Source: Oscillospiraceae bacterium
GTDB lineage: Bacteria; Bacillota_A; Clostridia; Oscillospirales; Oscillospiraceae
Assembly (NCBI GenBank): GCA_902786615.1
Contig: CADADE010000005.1
Span: 32,890-96,889 of the forward strand
Reading direction: 5' to 3'
Length of the DNA: 64,000 nucleotides
In this document: piece after piece, positions 25,665 to 35,377 of the stretch
Layout of the letters: each line of letters begins with the position of its first letter
Numbering within the stretch: position 1 is the first letter of the stretch
Notes under the pieces: generated by a model
What the model saw: only the letters and a program-made list of their open reading frames with translations
Told to the model about the DNA's origin: nothing
Database searches by the model: none
Program-made: the position numbers and the translations under genes

Positions 25665-27530
25665 GATAATCCCGAGGTAGTATTCCTGTCCGCGCCCTAT
25701 ACGTTTCCGCTGCGGGTCTCGCTTGCCCTTTCCATGTTTCAGGCCCGGCTCACGCAGGATGGCGTCTCCTCCTATGTGTACTATCCCATGTTCGCCATGA
25801 TGCGGCACATGGGCAGAGAGCTGACCGCGCGCTTTGCAAGGCTTCGGTCGCTTACGCTTTTTGAGGAGTTCATCTTCGCGCACTTGACGGGCATGGAGGA
25901 GAACGGAACGCCGGAGGAGTTTGCGGCGGTTTCTGCCGAGCGCGACCCCACGATCGACCCGGAAACCTTTGCCCGTATGCTGCGCCGCGCGCGGCAGGCG
26001 GCGGACAAGTGCACGGAGGAGGCTGCGCGCCGGATCGTTTCTCTTCATCCGCGCGTGCTCGCGGCGAGCAGCCTGTTCATGCAGAATAACGCGAGCCTCG
26101 CCATCCTCAAAAGGGTGCGCGAGCTCGAGCCGGGCATCCGCACCATGATGGGCGGCGTCAACTGCAGCGGGGAAGCGGGGGCTGCCATACTCCGCTTTTA
26201 TCCGCAGGTGGACGCCATCTTCTTCGGCGAGGGGGACATGGGCATCACCCGGGCGTGCCGGGCGCTGATGACCGGAGAGAAAGCGCTGCGGCCGGAGGGG
26301 CTTGTCATGCGGGGCGATGCGATTCCCAGGCCGCTGCCGCACCCCATGACCCACAATATGAACGACGCGCCGATCCCCGATTTCTCGGACTTTCTCCGGC
26401 AGATGCGGGAGGAATGCCCGGCGGATATGCTCACGGAGATCCTGGACGACGAGCAGGGGCTCATCCTGCTGGCGGAGGGCTCCCGCGGCTGCTGGTGGGG
26501 CGAAAAGCAGGCATGCAGCTTCTGCGGTCTGAACGGCGAAAAAAACATCTACAGAGCCAAAACGCCGGAGCGCCTTTTTGAAGAGATCCGGCAGCTTTCC
26601 GCACGCTATGACGCAAGCACTGTCGAACTGACCGATAATGTGCTGAGCCGGGAAACGGTGCGCGGTCTGCCGCCCCTGCTCAAGACGCTGGAGAGGGAGC
26701 TGTTTCTGATCGCGGAGGTGCGCACAAGTCTCACCGAGCGTGAGCTCAGAGAGCTGCGTGGGGCGGGATTTCGCATGATGCAGGCCGGGGTCGAGACGAT
26801 CCAGGACCATCTGCTTGCGCTGATGGGAAAGGGCGGCAGCGCCGTGGGCAACGTGGCTTTCATGAAATACTGCATGCGCAGCGATGTACAGCTGATGTGG
26901 AACCTGCTTTACGCCGTTCCCGGCGAGCGGGCGGAGGATTATGATCAGCTCACAGAGCTGATCCCGAAGCTTACCCATTTCAGACCGCCGCAGAACATGA
27001 GCCGTATCCTCTTTCAGAAATACAGCCGCTACCTATCGGATCCCGACAGCTTCGGACTCGTTCTGAAAGCAGGCGCGCTCTATCCCTTCCTCTATGGGGA
27101 CAGGCCGGAGCTGATCGAAGCGCTGGCGTTCTTCTATGATCTTGTCGGAGGGGAGACAGCTGCGCTGTTTGAAGCGCATAAGCCCCTGTATCGGAAAATG
27201 AAAGAGGCGGGCGGCGCCTGGCAGAGCCTTTGGATGGAGGGGCGCCCTCCCAGACTGACGATCTGTGACAGGGGCGCGTACACCGTGATCACAGACACGC
27301 GCCCCTGCAGAAAATCCGCCCTCAGCTTTCTTCAGGGGGCGGAGGCGGAGCTTTGCAGTATATGCGATGCGCCCGTGTCCTTTAAAACAATCATGGAAAA
27401 AACCGGCGGACGATATCCCGAACAGCGGGTACGCGAAGCGATCGACTGGCTGCTCGAGCGCAGCTTCCTGATTTGCCTCAGCGGGAGATATCTGTGCCTC
27501 GCGCTGCCGCAGGCGGCGGATGAAACATGA
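25662..27530 (+). CDS. RiPP maturation radical SAM protein 1 (B12-binding type)
   Basis: 622 residues. The N-terminal about 230 residues fit a cobalamin-binding-like fold (FLSAPYTFPLRVSLALSMF; later MMGGVNCSGEAG and DAIFFGEGD). The radical SAM core has SRGCWWGEKQACSFCGLN with Cys 277, 285 and 288 (C-x7-C-x2-C), the signature of the ribosomal peptide maturation radical SAM protein 1 family that travels with NHLP leader peptides. The C-terminus has the family's helical domain. Such enzymes methylate or otherwise rework core peptides; the exact reaction here is unknown. It is the first gene of a nine-kilobase operon ending in the precursor. B12 binding is inferred from family, as the classical DxHxxG motif is not evident. 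Confidence 0.88.
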   Translation: MDNPEVVFLSAPYTFPLRVSLALSMFQARLTQDGVSSYVYYPMFAMMRHMGRELTARFARLRSLTLFEEFIFAHLTGMEENGTPEEFAAVSAERDPTIDPETFARMLRRARQAADKCTEEAARRIVSLHPRVLAASSLFMQNNASLAILKRVRELEPGIRTMMGGVNCSGEAGAAILRFYPQVDAIFFGEGDMGITRACRALMTGEKALRPEGLVMRGDAIPRPLPHPMTHNMNDAPIPDFSDFLRQMREECPADMLTEILDDEQGLILLAEGSRGCWWGEKQACSFCGLNGEKNIYRAKTPERLFEEIRQLSARYDASTVELTDNVLSRETVRGLPPLLKTLERELFLIAEVRTSLTERELRELRGAGFRMMQAGVETIQDHLLALMGKGGSAVGNVAFMKYCMRSDVQLMWNLLYAVPGERAEDYDQLTELIPKLTHFRPPQNMSRILFQKYSRYLSDPDSFGLVLKAGALYPFLYGDRPELIEALAFFYDLVGGETAALFEAHKPLYRKMKEAGGAWQSLWMEGRPPRLTICDRGAYTVITDTRPCRKSALSFLQGAEAELCSICDAPVSFKTIMEKTGGRYPEQRVREAIDWLLERSFLICLSGRYLCLALPQAADET

Positions 27531-27546
27531 CAGGAGGGCGGAGATC

Positions 27547-28149
27547 ATGGCAGACGTCTATCGAAAGAATATATCCCCACAGCGCGGGAGCGACCGTACC
27601 AATCAGATCATGACTGTCCATACCCCGGCGCACTGGTTTTTGCTTGCGGGCCTTGTGCTGGTTTGCGTCGGCTTTACGCTGTGGGCGTTTTTCGGAAGCC
27701 TCAGCAAAACCGCCGCTGCGAGCGGCCTGTATCATCCGGGCAGCTCCAAATATGGCGAGATCCTGGCTTTCATGCCGCTTGCGACGGGGAAAACGGTAGA
27801 CGTCGGCATGGATGTGACGGTTACGCTCTCCGGCTACAGCATGCAGGAATTCGGGCATATGAAGGGAACTGTCACCTATGTGGATGACTTCGTCGCCTCT
27901 GCCGACGAGATCTACCAGCTCCTTGAGGATGAGATCCTCGCAAACAGCTATATCCAGAACGGCCCCAGCGTCGCGGTGGTCTGCAAGCTGCAGGAGGACA
28001 AAAGCGCCGAAAACGGCTTTTATTGGAGCAATGAGCGGGGCAAACGTCTCAAAATACATGACGGAACCGGAGCACAGCTCACCATTGTCGAGGAAACTAC
28101 GCATCCCATTCAACTGGGATTCCCGCAGCTGAGGGAGTATTTCCGATGA
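27547..28149 (+). CDS. NHLP system secretion protein, short HlyD-like
   Basis: 200 residues from ATG 27547 (AGGAGG 9 bases upstream; ATG 27520 overlaps the previous gene and lacks a good site). One membrane helix, WFLLAGLVLVCVGFTLWAFF, is followed by a compact beta-rich region. Position and ends match the membrane-fusion partner of NHLP export systems, but it is shorter than typical HlyD proteins and I see no long coiled coil. It probably bridges the ABC pair to the outside. It overlaps the C39 transporter gene by 4 bp (ATGA), indicating translational coupling. Confidence 0.78.
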   Translation: MADVYRKNISPQRGSDRTNQIMTVHTPAHWFLLAGLVLVCVGFTLWAFFGSLSKTAAASGLYHPGSSKYGEILAFMPLATGKTVDVGMDVTVTLSGYSMQEFGHMKGTVTYVDDFVASADEIYQLLEDEILANSYIQNGPSVAVVCKLQEDKSAENGFYWSNERGKRLKIHDGTGAQLTIVEETTHPIQLGFPQLREYFR

Positions 28150-30359
28150 AAGACGAAACAAAGAGCACGTCCGCGCAGCGCGTCGTTGTCCCCGGTGAGC
28201 GCAGGAAAAAGCGCGCGCGTACGCCGGAGGTCTTTCAGATGGAAGCGGCGGAGTGCGGGGCGGCCTGCCTCTCCATGATCCTGGGATACTACGGCTGCTA
28301 TCTGCCGATGGAGGAGCTTCGGCAGGTGTGCGGCGTGTCGCGCAACGGCTGCACGGCAAGCGGGATCCTTCGGGCGGGGCAGCACTATGGCCTTGTGGGC
28401 GGAGGCTTTCGCTGCGAGCCGGAAAAGCTCGCCAAAGCGCCCAAGCCCTGCATCCTGCACTGGAACTTTGACCACTTCGTGGTGCTGGAGGGCTTTCGGG
28501 ACGGCAGGGCCATCATCAACGACCCCGCCGCCGGACACCGCCGCGTCTCGGCAGAAGAGCTGGATCGCGCCTTTACGGGGGTCATGCTCTGCCTGGAACC
28601 GGGACCGGGCTTTCAGAAGCAGGGGAAAAGCCACCGGCTTTTTGAGATGGCCGGAGAGCGCCTGCGGGGAGAGGGCGGCGTATTCCGCTATCTGTTTATC
28701 CTGAATCTCGTGTTTTTGGTCTCGGGTGTTGCGCTGCCGATCCTCACGCAGATCCTGATGGACGAGGTGGTGGCGGCGGGCGACCCGGACTGGACCGTGT
28801 CCATCGTGCTTGCCATGGCGGTGGTCTACGCCTCAAACATGCTTATCAGCTTCCTGCAGTCCAGCATTCTGCTGCGGCTGCGCCTCAAGCTGAATACCGT
28901 GACAAGCTATCGGCTGATCCGCCACATCCTGCGCCTGCCCTTTGCCTTCTTTGAGCAGCGCTATACGGGCGAGCTTGCAAAGCGCGAGGAGAGCAACAGC
29001 GCGGTCAACGCCCATCTGGCTGGCAGCTATCTCGTTACCCTGGTGAGCCTCTCCAACTGCCTGCTGTATCTCGGACTCATGCTGCTGTACGATGTGCGCC
29101 TGACAGCTTGGGGGCTTCTGGGAATGGCGCTCTGCCTTTCGGTTTTGCTCCTTACGGCCGAGCCGTTGAAAAACCTTTCAATGAAAGCGCAGCAGGATGA
29201 AAACCAGATGAACGGCAGACTCTGCGCCGGGCTCTCCATATATCCTTCCCTCAAGGCGAGCGGCGTGGGAAACGACTTCGTGGCCGAGCTTTTGGGTTAC
29301 TATGTCAACACCACCCGCAGCGCCCAGAAAATGACCCAGCTCCACCATATTCTGACCTCCATCCCGCATGCGGTTTCCTCTATGTTCAATGTCCTGCTGC
29401 TGATCATCGGCAGCACCATGGTCATTGACGGACGGCTGACGGTCGGCGTGCTCACTGCCTTCTGCATGGTCTACGGGCAGTTCATGACGCCGATGATCGA
29501 CTTTATCTCCATGGCGCAGGAGACCCAGACCATGCGCGCAAATCTTGCCAATGTGCAGGATATCGAGCAGGCAAAAACAGACCCGCGCTTTGACCTTCCG
29601 CCGGAGAGCGCCGCAGAGCCGTCGGGAAACAGCCTGGAGCTCAAAAACGTGTCGTTCGGTTACGACCCCACCGGGACGCCGCTCATCCGGGATCTGTCGC
29701 TGACGGTCGAGGACGGCAGCCGGGTCGCCGTTGTGGGCCCCTCGGGCTGCGGGAAGAGCACCCTCCTGAAGCTGGCGGCAGGACTCCTGCCCGCCTGGGA
29801 GGGGGAAATCAACTGCGGCGGCGTCCCGCTGTCGGCACTGCCGGCGGAGAAGCTGACAAAGCGCCTCGCGGTGGTAAACCAGAAGGAGAGCTTCTTCTCC
29901 GATACGATTGAAAACAATCTCACGCTGTGGGATCGCGGCTTTGAGGAAAAGCAGCTTCTCAAAGCGCTGCAGGATGCCGAAGCGCTGGAGCTTGTGGGCG
30001 GGCTGCAAGGCGGTCTGGAGCATGAGCTCGGAGAGGGCGGAAGAAGCCTGTCCGGGGGGCAGCGCCAGCAGCTTGCCGTTGCCCGCGCGCTGATCCGCTC
30101 GCCGGGCCTGCTGTTTCTGGATGAAGCGACCAGCGCCATGGACCCGATCCTGGAGCAGAAGATCATGGAGAACCTGGCCGGAAGAAAATGCACCTGCCTG
30201 ATTGCGGCACACAGACTCTCGGCCGTGCGCGACTGCGATTTGATCGTCGTGATGGATCACGGCGCGATCGTGGAGGCGGGCACCCATGAGAGCCTCATGC
30301 GTCAGCAGGGTCTTTATGCCGCCATGTATGCCGCAGGTGGAAAGAAGGTGCAGCCATGA
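28146..30359 (+). CDS. NHLP-type peptidase/permease/ATPase ABC exporter (C39 protease)
   Basis: 737 residues. An N-terminal C39 peptidase domain has QMEAAECGAACLSM (catalytic Cys 37 with the oxyanion Gln before it), His 110 in DHFVVLEG and Asp 126 in NDPAAGH. Six membrane helices follow (about 180-450), then an ATPase with Walker A GPSGCGKST, signature SLSGGQRQQL and Walker B LLFLDEAT. It should cut the precursor after the GG of its leader and export the core. Start and stop overlap both neighbours by 4 bp. It may also serve other double-Gly peptides such as the LysM mini-protein at 55124. Confidence 0.95.
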   Translation: MKDETKSTSAQRVVVPGERRKKRARTPEVFQMEAAECGAACLSMILGYYGCYLPMEELRQVCGVSRNGCTASGILRAGQHYGLVGGGFRCEPEKLAKAPKPCILHWNFDHFVVLEGFRDGRAIINDPAAGHRRVSAEELDRAFTGVMLCLEPGPGFQKQGKSHRLFEMAGERLRGEGGVFRYLFILNLVFLVSGVALPILTQILMDEVVAAGDPDWTVSIVLAMAVVYASNMLISFLQSSILLRLRLKLNTVTSYRLIRHILRLPFAFFEQRYTGELAKREESNSAVNAHLAGSYLVTLVSLSNCLLYLGLMLLYDVRLTAWGLLGMALCLSVLLLTAEPLKNLSMKAQQDENQMNGRLCAGLSIYPSLKASGVGNDFVAELLGYYVNTTRSAQKMTQLHHILTSIPHAVSSMFNVLLLIIGSTMVIDGRLTVGVLTAFCMVYGQFMTPMIDFISMAQETQTMRANLANVQDIEQAKTDPRFDLPPESAAEPSGNSLELKNVSFGYDPTGTPLIRDLSLTVEDGSRVAVVGPSGCGKSTLLKLAAGLLPAWEGEINCGGVPLSALPAEKLTKRLAVVNQKESFFSDTIENNLTLWDRGFEEKQLLKALQDAEALELVGGLQGGLEHELGEGGRSLSGGQRQQLAVARALIRSPGLLFLDEATSAMDPILEQKIMENLAGRKCTCLIAAHRLSAVRDCDLIVVMDHGAIVEAGTHESLMRQQGLYAAMYAAGGKKVQP

Positions 30360-32656
30360 ACGCCAAAATACAGTCCGACCCTTTCTCTGCCGGCAGCATG
30401 GCAAAGACCGACGGCGGCGAAGCCCGACGGAAGATGCCGACGCAGGGGGAGCAGGCCAATGTTGCCGAGTGGCTGCACAGCGTTTTTGCATCCGACAGCA
30501 AAAGAACGCCGGAGCGGGAAGCGCTGACAGGCGATCTTCTGTATGACGCGGCGAGCTTTCTGTGCCTGCGCCGCGAGGTCAAAATCTGCAGCTTTGAGCG
30601 CCTGCGCAGGGCCTGCCCGAAGGAACGTGATTTCAGGGATATTGCCCGTCTGTCCGGCTTCCCCTGCCGCGAGGTAAATCTTCCGGAGCACTGGCCATCG
30701 GCCGACATTGAGCCGGTTCTGGCCTTTCTGCATGATTCCGGCGCGCCGGACGGAGAGATCCGGGTCCCCGTCGTCTGCTTTCCGGGGCGGCTCGGGAGAG
30801 GATATCTCTATGATCCGCGCACCGGCCAGATCAGGCGCATGACGAAGGACGATGTCAGCGGCGTGGAGAGAACAGCCTGGGTGCTGTGCAGACCGTTCCC
30901 CTCGCAGACGGTGGAGCTGCGGGACCTGATTCGCTTCTCGCTGCGTGAGCTTGCTGTTTCGGATGTCCTTCTCGTGGTGCTGGCCATGTGGCTCGTAACG
31001 CAGGTGGGGCTTGTCATCAGCGTGCTGAATAAGTCCATCTACGACTATCTGATCCCCATGGGAAACGAAACCGCGCTGTATCAGCTTGGCGGACTGTTCC
31101 TTGCGGTGATGGCGGCAAACGTGCTGTTCTCCATTTTGCAGAAGCTGGTGCAGTTTCGCCTGACCAGCCGCATGGGCTACAATCTGCAGTCGGCAATCTA
31201 TGACCGCCTCTTCCATTTATCGGAAAGCTATATTTCCGGGAAGGAGTGCGGCGTCCTGGCCTATCAGGCGAGCAATCTTTCCTCGACCTATGTCTCCGTG
31301 TTCCAGGGGGTCATGACCATCCTGATGCAGGGCTTCTTTTCCCTGTTTTATCTCAGAAAAATGCTCCGGCTGTCGCCGAAGCTCTTCTCGATTGGCCTTG
31401 GCGTCGTGGCGGCGGAGAGCATTGCGGTCATGGTGCTGAGCCTTGCCATGCGCCGGTTTTCGATGGCGCGCGCGAAACAGACGGGCAAAATCCAATCCTT
31501 CCTGTATCAGGTTTTCAGCGGCGTCGGCACCGTCCGTACAGCCGGGGCGGAGGATGAGGTTGTGCACCGTTATATGACGATGAAGACGGAGCTGTACCGC
31601 AACGACCGCAAAAACGACAGGACGCGGCACCTCAGCGCGCAGGCTCTCTCGCTGGGCAATGCGGCGGCCATGCTGACGTTTTACCACTACATCGGAAGCA
31701 ACGCCGCGGAAATAAGCCTCGGCACCTTCATGAGCTTTCTGGCCGCGTTCGGCTTCTTCGCCGCCGCGATGGTTCAGGTGGTCGCCGCCGGAACAGAGGT
31801 GTACGCCACCATGCCGATGCTGCGCTATTCCTCGGACATTCTCAAGCAAAAGCCGGAGCGAAGCCTCGGGGGAACCATCCTGGGGGAGATGAAGGGAGAT
31901 ATCATCATCTCCGGCGTTTCCTTCCGCTATGAGGGGCAGGAGAAGCCGGCGCTGAACAATGTTTCCCTCCATATAAAGCCCGGGGAGTACCTGGGCATCG
32001 TGGGCGAGTCGGGCAGCGGAAAATCGACGCTGCTGCGGCTGCTGCTGGGCTTTGAAAAGCCGGCTTCCGGAGAAATCTTTTACGACGGCGTCTCCCTGAA
32101 AAAGCTCAATCTGCCGGAGCTGCGCCGCAGCATCGGCACTGTGCTGCAGGACGGCTGCATCTTTTCCGGCAGTATTTATAAGAATGTCAGCATTTCCGCG
32201 CCGTCCATCACGCCCGAGCAGGTGCGGGAGCTTATGGATACCGTCTGCCTTTCGGAGGAAATCGGCGAGATGCCCATGGGTCTCATGACCCTGATCTCGG
32301 AAGAGGCGCAGACCATCTCCGGCGGACAAAAGCAGCGCATCCTGCTTGCCAGAGCCATTGCGAACAAGCCCAGGATCCTGTTTCTGGACGAGGCCACAAG
32401 CTCGCTGGACAATCTGACGCAGGAGAAAATTGCGAACAATCTGGCGCGGCTTGCGTCCACACGCATCGTCATTGCGCACAGACTCTCAACCGTGCGCGGC
32501 TGCGACAGGATCATCGTGCTCCATAACGGGCAGATTGCGGAGCAGGGAAGCTACGACGAACTGATGCGCAAGCGCGGGCGCTTCTTCCGCATGGCCTCGC
32601 GACAGATGGCGCACAGCGAAACAGAAATAAAAAGAAAGGACGGATGCAATGCATGA
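30356..32656 (+). CDS. NHLP-type ABC transporter permease/ATPase, second subunit
   Basis: 766 residues. The N-terminal about 190 residues are soluble and lack a C39 Cys; this matches the second ABC subunit of NHLP systems. Membrane helices span about 195-470, and the ATPase has GESGSGKSTLLRL, TISGGQKQRILLARA and RILFLDEATSSLD. It likely pairs with the peptidase-containing subunit as a heterodimer. The coding end overlaps the SPASM radical SAM start. Confidence 0.93.
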   Translation: MNAKIQSDPFSAGSMAKTDGGEARRKMPTQGEQANVAEWLHSVFASDSKRTPEREALTGDLLYDAASFLCLRREVKICSFERLRRACPKERDFRDIARLSGFPCREVNLPEHWPSADIEPVLAFLHDSGAPDGEIRVPVVCFPGRLGRGYLYDPRTGQIRRMTKDDVSGVERTAWVLCRPFPSQTVELRDLIRFSLRELAVSDVLLVVLAMWLVTQVGLVISVLNKSIYDYLIPMGNETALYQLGGLFLAVMAANVLFSILQKLVQFRLTSRMGYNLQSAIYDRLFHLSESYISGKECGVLAYQASNLSSTYVSVFQGVMTILMQGFFSLFYLRKMLRLSPKLFSIGLGVVAAESIAVMVLSLAMRRFSMARAKQTGKIQSFLYQVFSGVGTVRTAGAEDEVVHRYMTMKTELYRNDRKNDRTRHLSAQALSLGNAAAMLTFYHYIGSNAAEISLGTFMSFLAAFGFFAAAMVQVVAAGTEVYATMPMLRYSSDILKQKPERSLGGTILGEMKGDIIISGVSFRYEGQEKPALNNVSLHIKPGEYLGIVGESGSGKSTLLRLLLGFEKPASGEIFYDGVSLKKLNLPELRRSIGTVLQDGCIFSGSIYKNVSISAPSITPEQVRELMDTVCLSEEIGEMPMGLMTLISEEAQTISGGQKQRILLARAIANKPRILFLDEATSSLDNLTQEKIANNLARLASTRIVIAHRLSTVRGCDRIIVLHNGQIAEQGSYDELMRKRGRFFRMASRQMAHSETEIKRKDGCNA

Positions 32657-33984
32657 AGTGGTCAAGATACAGCACCCTCTTTGAGTCGAAAAGAAACGGA
32701 TGGCTGCTGTTCAATACGGTTTCCCGCTCCCTCCTGACCGTGGAGCCGGAGCAGCTTCCCACGATACGGGGCATTATGGCGGACCCGGAGGGATATGATT
32801 ATTCCAACGCGGTGAAGCTGTATATGCAGCTGCGCGCGATGGGCTTTCTGGTGGAGGACGGAAAGGACGACGAGTTTTACAACATCCACAAGATGCGCAC
32901 CCTCGCCTTTCTGTACGGCAACCGGAGCCTGACGCTCACCTTTGCCCTGTCCATGGCCTGCAACTTCGATTGCAGCTACTGCTATGAGAGCAGCCATGTT
33001 GGCCACGTCATGACCCAGGAGACGGAGGACAAGGTCATGCGCTTTATCCGCAAATTCCGCGCGGATAATCTGTACATCACCTGGTACGGCGGCGAGCCGC
33101 TGCTGGCCTTTGACCGCATCCTGAGCATCAACCGGCGGCTGCAGGACATGGGGAAAAGGTATGAGGCCTCCATGATCACAAACGGGTATCTTTTGACGCG
33201 GGACAAGGCGGAGCGGCTCAACGAGCTTCGCATCACCTTCCTTCAGATCACGCTCGACGGCAGCAGGGAGACGCACAATGCCCGGCGCTATCTCAAGGGC
33301 GGCGGCGAAACCTACGACCGCATCCTGGAGAATATCGACGGGGTGATGGCCTCGGACTTTCGCGGGATCGTTCATGTGCGCGTCAACGTGGACGGGCGCA
33401 ACGACGAGGAATTTGCCCAGGTGTACAAAATGATACGCGACAAATACCCGAAGGACTTCGGGCGGCGCATCACGGTCTATCCGGGCTTCGTCAAGGGGGA
33501 TGCGCACCCGGACCGCGGCTGCTTCTTCGACCCGGTGCAGCAGGGCGAATTCATCTCCCGCATGGTGGAAAAGTATGACATTGCCCCCTTCTCCCCGTTC
33601 CCGGAGCGGAAAATGCAGGGCTGCATCCTGACCCGCCGCAACGCCTATGTAATCGGGCCGGACGGGGAGATGTACAAGTGCTGGGACGACGTGGGGATCC
33701 CCGAAAAGGTGGTCGGTACGGTCGACAGCTTCAACGACTGGAACATGGGCCTGATCGCGGAGGGGATGACCGCCTGCAGCTATCTGGATTCCCGGGAGTG
33801 CCGGGAGTGCTTTTATTTCCCAATCTGTGACGGCGGCTGTCACAGGATCCGGCAGAACAATCTCCACACAGACCACCCGCAGAGCAGCTGTTCGTGGTTC
33901 CGCGGAAATCTGGAGAACCTGCTGGAGCTGCACTATGAGAGCCGCAAAAAGCAGGCGGCGCAAAAGAAGAAATCACAGGGGTGA
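32653..33984 (+). CDS. Radical SAM/SPASM peptide maturase
   Basis: About 443 residues. A radical SAM cluster motif SMACNFDCSYCYES (Cys 103, 107, 110) sits after an about 95-residue N-terminal region resembling a peptide-recognition (RRE/PqqD-like) domain. TWYGGEPLL and ITLDGSRETHNARR follow, and the C-terminus has SPASM cysteines (CILTRRNAYVIGPDGEMYKC, CRECFYFPICDGGC). SPASM maturases often link Cys sulfur to carbon atoms of a core peptide (sactipeptide/ranthipeptide chemistry), and the core here is full of Cys. ATG 32644 is also possible but sits only 3 bases from AAAGGA. Confidence 0.88.
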   Translation: MKWSRYSTLFESKRNGWLLFNTVSRSLLTVEPEQLPTIRGIMADPEGYDYSNAVKLYMQLRAMGFLVEDGKDDEFYNIHKMRTLAFLYGNRSLTLTFALSMACNFDCSYCYESSHVGHVMTQETEDKVMRFIRKFRADNLYITWYGGEPLLAFDRILSINRRLQDMGKRYEASMITNGYLLTRDKAERLNELRITFLQITLDGSRETHNARRYLKGGGETYDRILENIDGVMASDFRGIVHVRVNVDGRNDEEFAQVYKMIRDKYPKDFGRRITVYPGFVKGDAHPDRGCFFDPVQQGEFISRMVEKYDIAPFSPFPERKMQGCILTRRNAYVIGPDGEMYKCWDDVGIPEKVVGTVDSFNDWNMGLIAEGMTACSYLDSRECRECFYFPICDGGCHRIRQNNLHTDHPQSSCSWFRGNLENLLELHYESRKKQAAQKKKSQG

Positions 33985-33990
33985 GGCCGC

Positions 33991-35325
33991 TTGCAGGACG
34001 GAGAATACGCCCGCTTTAAGCGGGCTGCGGAGACCTTCGCCATCGACCCGGACTTTCGGCGGCTGGCCGCAGAGCATCCCGCCGCCGCGCTTTCGGCTGC
34101 TGGCCTTGCCCTGGAGGATCCGCCTGCGGCCGTGGAGGCCGCAGCCATGGTGAGCTGCGGCTGCGCCGTGGAAGCCGGAGAGAATCCGTATGCAAAAGAG
34201 TATGTAAGGAGAAACGGCGTCACGGGTGCCTATGTGGCAGAGACGCACGCAAGAGAAGCCTATGCGGATCGGGAACTCTACTTGTTCGCGGACGCCGTGC
34301 GAAACCGCTGCCGCATGGAAAACCGGCTTCTGCGCTTCCACAGCAATATCCGCTATTACCCTTTGTGCTTTGAATTGAGTCGGGGCTGCTCGGTCCAGTG
34401 CCCGTTTTGCGGCCTGGATGCGAAGCCCTGGATCGCGGACTTTCGCTATACGCCGGAGAACGCCCGCCTGTGGAGAGCGGTTTTGCAGGCCTCGCGGGAG
34501 CTTCTCGGGCCGGTCGCGGGGGCGTCCCCGTGCTATTTTGCCACGGAGCCGCTGGATAATCCGGATTACGAACGCTTCCTTGAGGACTTTGCCGAAGTCA
34601 TGGGCAGCGTTCCCCAGACCACGACGGCCGTTGCCGACAGGGAAGCGGAGCGGCTTCGGCGGCTGATGCGCCGGCTCGGCCCGGAGAGACTTGAAAGGCA
34701 GGCCGCCCTGCGCTTCACCGTGCGCACGCTGGCGCAGTTTCACCGTATCTTGGAGCTGTTTTCGCCGGAGGAGCTGATCGGCGTGGAGCTTCTTCCCAAC
34801 AACCCGGAATCCCTGAACCGCTATTCCGCGTCCGGGAGAACGAGAAGCGGAAGAACCGGGAAGAGCGATCCGCTCAGCTATTCGATCTGCTGCGTCGCCG
34901 GGCTCAGAGTCAATATGGTCGAGAAAAGCATAAGTTTTATCGAGCCGGAGATCCCGGACGAGCGCTGGCCGCTGGGCCTGCGCGTGCGGGAGGAGCGCTC
35001 CTTTTCCGACGCGGAAAGCTATAGGCGTGCCACAGCGGAGCTGACGGGAAAATGGTCGGTCGGCACTCTTCCGCCCCGGCGCGCGCTGGCCTGGAACCGC
35101 CATTGCCGGATCGAAAGGACGGCAGACGCCGTCTGCTTTCTGGGGGACGGCGTCGGCTATCGCATCCCGAAAAATCCGTTCACCGAAGCGATGCTGCCGC
35201 TCGTGGAGCAGGGACATGAGTTTGAGGAGATCCTGCGGGAGACGGGGCTTCCCGCAGCGTGGAGGGAGAGCTTCACGGCGATGATGAATCAGCTCTATCT
35301 CAGGGGATATCTGAGACTGCGCTGA
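33991..35325 (+). CDS. PoyD-like radical SAM RiPP amino acid epimerase
   Basis: 444 residues with a TTG start preceded by GGGGTGAGG. The cluster motif is ELSRGCSVQCPFCGLDA (Cys 133, 137, 140), typical of the radical SAM family that epimerises L- to D-residues in proteusins such as polytheonamide. Supporting features are FATEPLDNPDYE and the Arg-rich middle. Family members act on precursors with nitrile-hydratase-like leaders, as here, and need a Cys H-donor; ICCVAG near residue 306 is a candidate. Epimerase is the best assignment, yet whether it makes D-residues in this Ala/Gly/Cys core is untested. The precursor gene follows 52 bp later. Confidence 0.82.
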   Translation: MQDGEYARFKRAAETFAIDPDFRRLAAEHPAAALSAAGLALEDPPAAVEAAAMVSCGCAVEAGENPYAKEYVRRNGVTGAYVAETHAREAYADRELYLFADAVRNRCRMENRLLRFHSNIRYYPLCFELSRGCSVQCPFCGLDAKPWIADFRYTPENARLWRAVLQASRELLGPVAGASPCYFATEPLDNPDYERFLEDFAEVMGSVPQTTTAVADREAERLRRLMRRLGPERLERQAALRFTVRTLAQFHRILELFSPEELIGVELLPNNPESLNRYSASGRTRSGRTGKSDPLSYSICCVAGLRVNMVEKSISFIEPEIPDERWPLGLRVREERSFSDAESYRRATAELTGKWSVGTLPPRRALAWNRHCRIERTADAVCFLGDGVGYRIPKNPFTEAMLPLVEQGHEFEEILRETGLPAAWRESFTAMMNQLYLRGYLRLR

Positions 35326-35377
35326 ACCCCGGTTGTATTTGGAAGGTAAAAAGACTTAATAGAAAGGGTGAGTCTAA

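Noticed and set aside
35326..35377. A separate promoter for the RiPP precursor
   Set aside because: TTGTAT is a fair -35, but the -10 17 bases later is poor. Extra expression of the precursor is likely, yet I cannot support a site.
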